Of a stretch of 14,723 nt of DNA, positions 1 through 5,782 are shown piece by piece. The stretch's first letter is position 1. Every line of letters starts with the position of its first letter. Location: contig DAOVGD010000207.1 in assembly GCA_030672555.1 (NCBI GenBank), positions 1 to 14,723 on the forward strand. The letters run 5' to 3'. Made by a program: the position numbers and the translations under genes. Under the pieces are notes generated by a model. It saw only the letters and a list, made by a program, of their open reading frames with translations, was not told where the DNA came from and made no database searches. The stretch is from Desulfobacterales bacterium. GTDB taxonomy: Bacteria > Desulfobacterota > Desulfobacteria > Desulfobacterales > C00003106.

Positions 1-1383
1 CTCCCTGCCGAATTTGTCGGTACATACCATGCGCTTTTGCCCCGGATTCTCGGGGTCGTCGCTTATGGTAAAGATAAAAGCGCCTCCATCTGTGTGGCTC
101 CCCCCTCTGGCATTCCAGTATTTGTCAGCAACCGGGCAGATGCGATTGTCTTCTTCCGCAAGGCTTGCTAATGTGGCGTCTATCGCCTGTTTTTCAGAAC
201 ATATAAGCCCTACCTGGACCTCGCCATCGTGAAAAGCAAAGACCTGCGGGCGGAGCATCGCAGTATCGGTTATCCCGCTCAATTGAAACTGCTTGTGGTA
301 GAAATCATTGCGGGCAATGATAAAGAACCAGGGGCCGTCAGGGGATCCATGGATATGCATAGACTGAAGCAGGTGGTAGATCTTCTGCTTGTCCTCCGGA
401 AGCTGGTCAAAATCCATCTCGGTTGTTGGCGCAAGGGCTTCTATGATGTACTCCAACGGGTAGCCATAAACGCGATTCAGAAGGTCAAACATTAACACGG
501 CAACTTCAGTATCTGTTTGAAAATGCGGATATATGTTCACCTGTCTCAGGTATTCCGTCACGGAATAGTAGTTCGCAAAGTCTCCGTTGTGGACAAGCGC
601 TTCGTCCAATCCCATGAAAGGATGCGCTCCTGCAGGGTGCCACACGCGCCCCTTGGTGGGATATCGTTGGTGCGCGATCCATGCGTGAGCCCTGACGTTT
701 TCCAATTTATAGTATTGCGCCACCTTTTCCGCGTATCCTACTATCTTCAGGATCATCATATTGCGGCCGTTAGAGAGAACAAATGCCTTCTTGTCCCCCA
801 GCGTGTCATAAAAAGCGCGGTTGAGCCGGATGGTGTTTTGCCAGATGAATTCATCCTCCACCCTTCTCGGTTCCATCTCCTCCAGCCCGTTTTTTCCGGC
901 GAATTCCGAAAGAACGTCCTGTTTCACTCTAACAAAGTAACGCCATACATCGGGCGGCTTGATCTCAAGCCCTTCCACTTCCCGGTAATCGTCGACCGTG
1001 GGAATCTTACCCTCCGAAGCAATCTCCATATAAGGGGCAATAAATTTTTCTTCTACTACTTCCCGAACGCTGGGATCTAAAAGGGCGACCTGAATAAGAT
1101 AGCAGTCATCCAGCGCCTCTTTTGTTACTCCCAGGTCTTCTGCAACTAATCCGACCGCGGCTATCCCGCCTCCTTTTCCATTCCCCCGGTTGTGCATAAG
1201 CCGGGACGGTTCAAATATATGCTTCCCCCCTACCGGGACCGTGCACGCAAAGCCGGTGACACCGCAGCCCCCTTCTTCAGCATCCTTGTAACCTGGAGGC
1301 GGAGGAGTAGGGTAGAGTTGTTTTCTGGAGGAAATGATTCTATTTACAAGAGATATATCGTATTCGTTCACGGTTTCTTTCAT
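1..1383 (-). CDS. Class II glutamine amidotransferase subunit of a split (archaeal-type) glutamate synthase, partial
   Basis: This is the glutaminase component expected to release ammonia from glutamine for the glutamate synthase subunits encoded just upstream. It is read on the minus strand from an ATG at 1383, and 461 codons are open to the window edge, so the C-terminus is missing. The nucleophile motif GGCGVTGF places the catalytic cysteine at residue 40. About 39 residues precede it, a length typical of a GltB propeptide, so cleavage before Cys40 is likely. The second family signature, HQRYPTKG at 238-245, then AHPF at 253-256 and HNGD at 265-268, matches the class II glutaminase substrate and oxyanion region. 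The insert between Cys40 and this motif is long (about 200 residues). An AGGA sequence lies just upstream of the ATG. An upstream ATG starts a frame that ends across this start and is not used. It sits 196 nt after the FMN subunit and is probably the fourth gene of the same operon. Confidence 0.85.
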   Translation of the reverse strand, partial: MKETVNEYDISLVNRIISSRKQLYPTPPPPGYKDAEEGGCGVTGFACTVPVGGKHIFEPSRLMHNRGNGKGGGIAAVGLVAEDLGVTKEALDDCYLIQVALLDPSVREVVEEKFIAPYMEIASEGKIPTVDDYREVEGLEIKPPDVWRYFVRVKQDVLSEFAGKNGLEEMEPRRVEDEFIWQNTIRLNRAFYDTLGDKKAFVLSNGRNMMILKIVGYAEKVAQYYKLENVRAHAWIAHQRYPTKGRVWHPAGAHPFMGLDEALVHNGDFANYYSVTEYLRQVNIYPHFQTDTEVAVLMFDLLNRVYGYPLEYIIEALAPTTEMDFDQLPEDKQKIYHLLQSMHIHGSPDGPWFFIIARNDFYHKQFQLSGITDTAMLRPQVFAFHDGEVQVGLICSEKQAIDATLASLAEEDNRICPVADKYWNARGGSHTDGGAFIFTISDDPENPGQKRMVCTDKFGRE

Positions 1384-1417
1384 CCGGTCCTAAAGTTTGT
1401 CATGCACGGTATAGGAA

Positions 1418-1572
1418 TGGAGTAATGGAGTGTTGGAGTAATGGAGTGTTGGGTCTAATATGGGTTTCGTGTTGAACGGTGATACTTGAGAAAAATCTTG
1501 ACTCGCAACTCGTAACTCGCAACGAATTCTGCTTATCTCATTACTCCATCACTCCATCACTCCATCACTCTA
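1418..1572. repeat. Octamer repeat locus 1 (TGGAGTNN), two inverted arms
   Basis: The left arm (1418-1453) is four tandem octamers TGGAGTAA, TGGAGTGT, TGGAGTAA, TGGAGTGT. The right arm (1537-1572) holds the same octamer family on the opposite strand, seen as ACTCCATC units. The arms are separated by about 83 nt and could pair as a long imperfect hairpin in RNA. The locus fills the gap between the FMN subunit and the amidotransferase gene. Confidence 0.85.
1501..1524. repeat. Short heptamer array (ACTCGYA) in the core of octamer locus 1
   Basis: Three consecutive heptamers read ACTCGCA, ACTCGTA, ACTCGCA, followed by a partial unit. The period is 7, unlike the 8-nt period of the surrounding arms, and no clear inverted partner is visible nearby. 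Confidence 0.7.
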
Positions 1573-1579
1573 CTAACGG

Positions 1580-3133
1580 TTACACACCAACTCCGGATCC
1601 TTCATAGTCGAGATGCCTGAGGCAGTCTGTCCTGCCTACCAATTCCTTTATATCCCGCATCCCAAGCCTTTGGAGTATTTCTATAAGCTGGATGCGCCAG
1701 GCAGCGAAGAGATTGATCAGCCTTTGAGTCGCCCAATCCACGTCAAGGAGCCCGGTTAGCTCAGGATCTGTTGTGGCAATCCCCCGGGCGCATCCGCGCC
1801 CACTTTCACAATTTGTACAACGGATGCATTCGAGCGCTACCATCTCTGACGTCCCTATTACAACTCCGTCCGCTCCAAGGGCAATCGCCTTTGCAACGTC
1901 GTAGGCAGTGCGGATCCCGCCGCTCGCAATGACCGTTATCTTGTCGCGTATACCTTCCTGTTTCAAAAAATTGTGGACTTTTACAATCGCATATTCTATC
2001 GGCATGGCAATGTTTTTCTTGGCGATTTCAGGCGCAGCGCCCGTACCTCCATAACTTCCATCAAGGTGTACGATATGGGCACCGGCATAGTAACTTCCTA
2101 CGGCTACCATATCGACATCAGTCGGTGTTGAGACCTTTACAGAAACCAGCGCCTTCGGGTTCATCTCCTTGATCCAGTCGATATGCTTCTTATGGTCTTC
2201 CACCGAATAGACACTGTGAAACGGGAAGGGAGAAAAGAGGGAACTCCCGGGGACCGCCTCCCTCATCTTCGCTACTTCGGCTGTTACCTTATCTCCGAGG
2301 AGATGCCCACCAAGACCTGGCTTGGCTCCCTGGGCATATTTGAATTCAACGATTCTAACGCGTTGGATTGTTTCTTCTCGTACGCCGAAGAGCCCTGTTG
2401 CCACCTGGGTTATGACATGGTTGTCATACGGGTAAAGTTCCTCAGGGTATCCCCCCTCCCCTGTACAGGTAAAGGAGTTCCAGGCATTCCAGGCCCTGGC
2501 CCTTGCAACCATCACTTTCAGGCTGATCGAACCGTAAGACATCCCCCCGCCGTAAACCGGTATTCCTATTTCCACATCAGCACGATTGTCGCCTCGCCTG
2601 TTGAGAGAAAGCTTGGTAGAAAACTTGCTTACATCCAATTTTCGAGAGGGTTTCTTTGCGTAATGAAAACGGATCCTGTCAAATCCACCACCTGAGTCTC
2701 CGATTTTATATTCGATATCTCCAGGGGGTACCTCGCCTGTTTCCGCCATGTACCAGGAGCTGATCAAAAGGTCAGGCGTCCACCTTTTGTCTCCGATTAC
2801 CTCGGTCAGAGGATTATTTTCCATGGAGAGTGCATTTTCCGGGCACTCTTCTACACATTTATTACACTTAGGGCCGATGCAGAGGTAGTCCTTGGGCTTG
2901 GCCATCTTGTTATTCCGTTTTACGTGCACACCGTAAGAGCAGACCTCAGCGCATTTTCCGCACGCAACACACGCTTTGTCCCGGCGGAGTCTATATTTTC
3001 CTATGGCATTTCTGAATCGGCTCGGCGTCCTCCTGACCTTTGGAAGATCTGGAGTGTTGGAGTATTGGAGTACTGGAGTACTGGATTGCTCGATACTCTT
3101 AGCTCCTGATAGATGTTTCTTGTTATTCCCCAT
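1580..3133 (-). CDS. gltB: Ferredoxin-fused FMN glutamate synthase core subunit (archaeal-type GltB)
   Basis: This is the central FMN/iron-sulfur domain of glutamate synthase, which makes glutamate from 2-oxoglutarate and ammonia. It is 517 aa. Two [4Fe-4S] ferredoxin clusters are ligated by C55-C58-C61-C65 and C85-C90-C93-C97. The FMN synthase domain follows: GGGMSYGSIS at 195-204, GEGG at 225-228, QGAKPGLGGH near 268-277, LDGSYGGTGAAP at 357-368 and ASGGIRTAYD at 403-412. A cysteine cluster C436, C439, C442, C448 corresponds to the family's extra Fe-S site. It has no glutaminase and no C-terminal GXGXG domain, so those must be separate proteins. The ATG at 3133 and roughly codons 15-28 lie inside an octamer repeat locus, giving an unusual STPVLQYSNTP stretch. 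No other ATG, GTG or TTG start precedes the first Fe-S motif, so I keep this start with moderate confidence. Confidence 0.9.
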   Translation of the reverse strand: MGNNKKHLSGAKSIEQSSTPVLQYSNTPDLPKVRRTPSRFRNAIGKYRLRRDKACVACGKCAEVCSYGVHVKRNNKMAKPKDYLCIGPKCNKCVEECPENALSMENNPLTEVIGDKRWTPDLLISSWYMAETGEVPPGDIEYKIGDSGGGFDRIRFHYAKKPSRKLDVSKFSTKLSLNRRGDNRADVEIGIPVYGGGMSYGSISLKVMVARARAWNAWNSFTCTGEGGYPEELYPYDNHVITQVATGLFGVREETIQRVRIVEFKYAQGAKPGLGGHLLGDKVTAEVAKMREAVPGSSLFSPFPFHSVYSVEDHKKHIDWIKEMNPKALVSVKVSTPTDVDMVAVGSYYAGAHIVHLDGSYGGTGAAPEIAKKNIAMPIEYAIVKVHNFLKQEGIRDKITVIASGGIRTAYDVAKAIALGADGVVIGTSEMVALECIRCTNCESGRGCARGIATTDPELTGLLDVDWATQRLINLFAAWRIQLIEILQRLGMRDIKELVGRTDCLRHLDYEGSGVGV

Positions 3134-3170
3134 ATTCCATTACTCCATCACTCCAATACTCCAATATCCC
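3050..3170. repeat. Octamer repeat locus 2 (TGGAGTNN), inverted arms overlapping the gltB start
   Basis: The left arm (3050-3089) is TGGAGTGT, TGGAGTAT, TGGAGTAC, TGGAGTAC and TGGATTGC. The right arm (about 3129-3170) carries the same octamers on the opposite strand. In the minus-strand mRNA, one arm holds the GGAG sequences and start codon and the other holds codons 15-28, so the two could pair across the translation start. Confidence 0.85.
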
Positions 3171-3195
3171 GTGAACGCTTACCAATTCCATAATC

Positions 3196-3275
3196 CATTG
3201 ACTATTGATGATTGATGATTGACTATTGAGTTGCCTTCTACCAATCTTAAATCTTCAATCGACAATCTTCAATCC
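3196..3275. repeat. Heptamer repeat locus (GATTGNN), two inverted arms
   Basis: The left arm (3196-3230) is CATTGAC, TATTGAT, GATTGAT, GATTGAC, TATTGAG. The right arm (about 3240-3275), read on the minus strand, is GATTGAA, GATTGTC, GATTGAA, GATTTAA, GATTGGT. The period is 7 in both. It begins immediately after the TAG stop of the 3276-4685 gene, so it lies in the transcribed spacer of the operon. Confidence 0.8.
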
Positions 3276-4685
3276 CTAAATTCCTTCTTTGCGCGTCCCC
3301 ACCCTTGTCCCGAAAAGTTGTCCAAACGTCTGTGCTTCGAGATCTTTGAAAAACATGGCTCTCCCTACTTCCCCTCTCAGCCGTTTGATCTCGCGAATAC
3401 CCATGGCGCCAAGTACCTCTAATATTTGATTCCTCCACGCTCCTATGAGATTCATGATACGAGTCCTGCCCCAGTTGGGATGTACATTTTCGATCTCAAC
3501 CGGGCAGGCAAGGCCTTTTTCGCATCGCAAACACATACGACACTCGAGTGCCAGAAGAAGAGGGATGTCCACCGCAACAGCATCGGCCCCGCATATGACT
3601 GCCTTGGCAACATGCTCGGCCATGGCGATCCCCCCGCTGGCCACAATAGTTATATTGTCTCTTATGCCCGTGTTGACCAGATGGTTATGCACCCCTCGTA
3701 CCACGTCTTTAATAAACCTTGTCTTTTTTTCTCCATGTACGTTTCCGTTCCGGTCAGCATGAACATGGATAATGTCGGCTCCGGCATCTGCGAGCGCTTC
3801 AACACGTTCACGGCTATTTTCATCCAAGGCGGTCTTTATCATGACTAACGTATCAGGATGTTTTTTCTTCAGCTTTTTGAGGACCGCGTCAGATTCGTCA
3901 GAGTCTTGAATCTCAACGACCTGTGCTGTTTCAATCAGATGATCATGGGTCTCTATTTGTTCTGCGGATAGCACAGGTATCACATGCCTTGCATACGGTT
4001 CCAAATGTGTATCCCAAGCCTCCGCAGGGACCTCAATCAGCGTATTCAATTCCATGGCGGCCTCTGCCATGGCAAGATAGACATCTTTGCTCAGGCTCCC
4101 AAACGGAAGTTCCCCGAATATCATCGGAAGGGGAATCTCAATGTTTTTGGGCGCTTCAAGCACAGGATTTCCTTTGTTATCGAATTTAAGAGCTGAGAGC
4201 TTTCTTCCAAGGCTCACAGATGTGTTAATGTATTCTCTGCCGTGAATTCCATCCCGTGTGGGGCGGACGATTTCAGACATATCCGTCCACATGTCGTCGA
4301 AGCCGGGGCCCGAAAACGGTCCTGCATAACCTGCTCCGGACACGGGTATGCTTCCGGTTTCAGCCTGGTCCCACTGCCTGGCTATGATATCCGGTGTCCA
4401 GTAGGAATCGCCCAGGAGCTTGTATTCCGGGTTGATGATCTTAGTGATTACCTGGCCCGGACACGACTGGACACACATGAGACAGTTCTTGCAGATAGTG
4501 TCGATTGTGTCAGTGAGCTGTGTGACGTCGAACGTTCGCTCATTATATGCACCATATATACACTTGCGCTTGACGCACTTAAAGCACCGCAGGCATCCTC
4601 CCTCCCAGTCAAGGATGGTGCTTTTCCCTATAGGAGTAAAGCGCGGCGATGCTGGCTCTGTATGGATGTGGTACTTCTTTGGCAT
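3276..4685 (-). CDS. Glutamate-synthase-like ferredoxin/FMN-domain paralog, active-site motifs lost
   Basis: This 469-aa protein has the same plan as its downstream neighbour: an N-terminal double-cluster ferredoxin region (C31, C34, C37, C42 and C65, C68, C71, C75), a glutamate-synthase-like barrel, and the cysteine cluster C382, C385, C388, C394. It keeps VASGGIAMAEHVAKA near 348-362, part of the FMN phosphate site. However, GGGMSYGSIS has become FGELPFGSLS, the GEGG and QGAKPG motifs are absent, the segment that carries them is shorter, and the LDGSYGGTGAAP loop is replaced by HVHADRNGNVHG. It is therefore unlikely to perform the 2-oxoglutarate/ammonia step. I infer an electron-transfer or structural partner of the intact subunit. 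The reading frame and cysteines are well kept, so it is not a pseudogene. The start ATG at 4685 has only a weak Shine-Dalgarno sequence. Confidence 0.8.
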   Translation of the reverse strand: MPKKYHIHTEPASPRFTPIGKSTILDWEGGCLRCFKCVKRKCIYGAYNERTFDVTQLTDTIDTICKNCLMCVQSCPGQVITKIINPEYKLLGDSYWTPDIIARQWDQAETGSIPVSGAGYAGPFSGPGFDDMWTDMSEIVRPTRDGIHGREYINTSVSLGRKLSALKFDNKGNPVLEAPKNIEIPLPMIFGELPFGSLSKDVYLAMAEAAMELNTLIEVPAEAWDTHLEPYARHVIPVLSAEQIETHDHLIETAQVVEIQDSDESDAVLKKLKKKHPDTLVMIKTALDENSRERVEALADAGADIIHVHADRNGNVHGEKKTRFIKDVVRGVHNHLVNTGIRDNITIVASGGIAMAEHVAKAVICGADAVAVDIPLLLALECRMCLRCEKGLACPVEIENVHPNWGRTRIMNLIGAWRNQILEVLGAMGIREIKRLRGEVGRAMFFKDLEAQTFGQLFGTRVGTRKEGI

Positions 4686-4727
4686 ATACAGTTCTTAAGA
4701 AAATGTTTTTGGGACAAAAAGGCTCAA

Positions 4728-4944
4728 TTTCGAAATCCCAAGCTTAATTAAATTCGAAATTCGAAGCACGAAATCCGAAACAAATCCTAAATTCAAGTAT
4801 CAAATTTTCAAAACACCATTCTTACGCAGTACTATATTCACTGCAAATCAAGAGTACAATCTTCCAAATAATATTGTTTCGGATTTTGAATTTTGGTCAT
4901 TCGTATTTGTTTCGGATTTCGATATTCGAATTTCGGATTTGTTT
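4728..4944. repeat. Heptamer repeat locus (AAATYCG family), two long inverted arms
   Basis: This locus occupies most of the 305-nt gap between the MvhD-like gene and the GltB-like paralog, where no gene is seen. The left arm (about 4728-4814) has units such as AAATTCG, AAATTCG, AAGCACG, AAATCCG. The right arm (4874-4944) is an imperfect reverse complement with TTTCGGA and ATTCGAA units. The arms align over about 66 nt with few gaps and flank a unique AT-rich centre (4815-4873). Confidence 0.8.
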
Positions 4945-4990
4945 AATCCATGTACCTTATCCAAAAAACAAAAATTTGTTCTAAATTCTA

Positions 4991-5389
4991 CTATGCCCTG
5001 CCAAGTGACTCTATTCTTTCGATCATGGTTTGCGCAACCTGGTCAAGGTCTTGCGATTCAGGCGTTCCGAGCTGAAACATCTCCAGGCGACTACTTTCAA
5101 TCCCTATTTCATCCAGGAGTCGTTTTGTGTAGTTGACGATTTTTCGTGCCCTATAGTTTCCGTCCAGGAGATGGCATTTGCCGTCCGGGCACCCGAGGAC
5201 GAATATGCCGTCGGCGCCCGACTCAAACGCTTTAATAATCGCAAGAGTCTCCACCTTGCTGCTACATGGGAGCGCAACAATTTTGATGGTTGGCTCGAAC
5301 GAGGTACGTCCCCTTCCAGCCAGACCTTGTTCTCCGCTTAGGGCATGCTGGCAGCAAAAACCGATAATCCTGAGTGAAGACTTTGCCAT
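4991..5389 (-). CDS. MvhD/FlpD-like hydrogenase iron-sulfur subunit
   Basis: This is a small cytoplasmic protein of the methyl-viologen-reducing hydrogenase delta-subunit family. It typically carries a [2Fe-2S] cluster and relays electrons to HdrA-type flavoproteins. From the ATG at 5389 it has 132 residues. Cysteines sit at 12-13, 42, 67 and 72, with the family pattern LPCSSKVETL, GADGIFVLGCPDGKCH and DGNYRARK. A GTG at 5395 in the same frame is possible, but AAGAAAG is spaced correctly only for the ATG. It is the first gene of the minus-strand operon, with glutamate synthase genes downstream. No HdrA or hydrogenase gene is in the window. The context suggests it feeds or takes electrons from the glutamate synthase ferredoxin subunits, which is inference. 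Confidence 0.85.
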   Translation of the reverse strand: MAKSSLRIIGFCCQHALSGEQGLAGRGRTSFEPTIKIVALPCSSKVETLAIIKAFESGADGIFVLGCPDGKCHLLDGNYRARKIVNYTKRLLDEIGIESSRLEMFQLGTPESQDLDQVAQTMIERIESLGRA

Positions 5390-5446
5390 GGTCACGCTTT
5401 CTTATTTTCTTTTTTGATCTACCAACCAGCTAATTTGAAAATTAAG

Positions 5447-5463
5447 CAAGATGTGTTATCTTG
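5447..5463. promoter_or_regulatory. Palindrome CAAGAT-N5-ATCTTG in the MvhD leader
   Basis: It has two perfect 6-nt inverted arms (5447-5452 and 5458-5463) separated by GTGTT. It lies downstream of the predicted minus-strand transcription start and 58 nt upstream of the MvhD start codon. It could be an operator or an RNA hairpin; the sequence does not decide which. Confidence 0.4.
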
Positions 5464-5504
5464 ATTAACATACATCGCCTCGTAACCTGAAGTTTTTTTA
5501 TATA

Positions 5505-5520
5505 AGCAGATTTTATACCA
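5505..5520 (-). promoter_or_regulatory. Sigma54-type (-24/-12) promoter for the glutamate synthase operon
   Basis: Read on the minus strand this is TGGTAT-AAAAT-CTGCT, against the consensus TGGCAC-N5-TTGCW. The key GG and GC are present with the required 10-nt spacing. The predicted start is near 5494, giving a leader of about 105 nt before MvhD. The paired upstream sites end 97 nt upstream, close to the 99 nt seen for glnK. Confidence 0.6.
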
Positions 5521-5617
5521 AAAAAATATTTTCCCCCCAGCCTTACGAAAAAGTGGTATTGTGGGACCTTATTGGTATATTGAGGCTTGAAAACGGCATG
5601 AAAAAGTGAGGACAAAA

Positions 5618-5663
5618 CTACAATAATGTAATTTTACTACCATAAAAAACTACATTGCTGTGG
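5618..5663. promoter_or_regulatory. Paired CTACA-N4-TGTAG operators, pair A
   Basis: Site 1 (5618-5631) is CTACA-ATAA-TGTAA, 9 of 10 arm positions matching. Site 2 (5650-5663) is CTACA-TTGC-TGTGG, also 9 of 10. They start 32 bp apart, about three helical turns, as expected for a sigma54 activator upstream sequence. They could serve the minus-strand operon and may also affect the adjacent activator gene. Confidence 0.6.
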
Positions 5664-5722
5664 CATTTTGACTATAAGTAAACTCACCGAGACAGGTTGG
5701 AACAAATTTACTCGAGCACCCC

Positions 5723-5750
5723 TTGACCAGAGGAAGCATAGGGGTATATG
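5723..5750 (+). promoter_or_regulatory. Candidate sigma70 promoter for the activator gene
   Basis: TTGACC (5723-5728) and TATATG (5745-5750) are separated by 16 nt, about 32 nt upstream of the start codon. The -10 box matches only four of six positions, so this is tentative. It would let the activator be made independently of sigma54. Confidence 0.35.
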
Positions 5751-5782
5751 CTGAGCACATTAGTCATTAAAGTGGGTTAGAT

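Larger units (their letters stand above)
5390..5782. other. Divergent regulatory region between the glutamate synthase operon and the sigma54 activator gene
   Basis: This 393-nt AT-rich stretch has no supported gene. It holds a leader palindrome (5447-5463), a minus-strand -24/-12 promoter match (5520-5505), a pair of CTACA-N4-TGTAG sites (5618-5663) and a possible sigma70 promoter (5723-5750) for the activator. Confidence 0.75.

Noticed and set aside
14..1425. Four plus-strand open frames (14-232, 229-495, 517-1080, 1192-1425)
   Set aside because: They lie opposite the continuous minus-strand amidotransferase frame, which has clear family motifs, and their products resemble no known protein.
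1418..1572. CRISPR array
   Set aside because: The repeat units are 7-8 nt with no spacers between them and the arms are inverted, unlike CRISPR repeats.
3050..3170. Insertion sequence or MITE
   Set aside because: The arms are tandem short repeats, the centres of the three loci are unrelated, and no target duplication or transposase was seen.
3276..4685. Pseudogene call for the GltB-like paralog
   Set aside because: The frame is intact over 469 codons and all Fe-S cysteines are kept, so the motif changes look like divergence rather than decay.
5742..5757. Possible -24/-12 promoter on the plus strand before the activator gene
   Set aside because: GG and GC spacing is right, but only about half of the conserved positions match; the sigma70-like boxes at 5723-5750 are a better guess.
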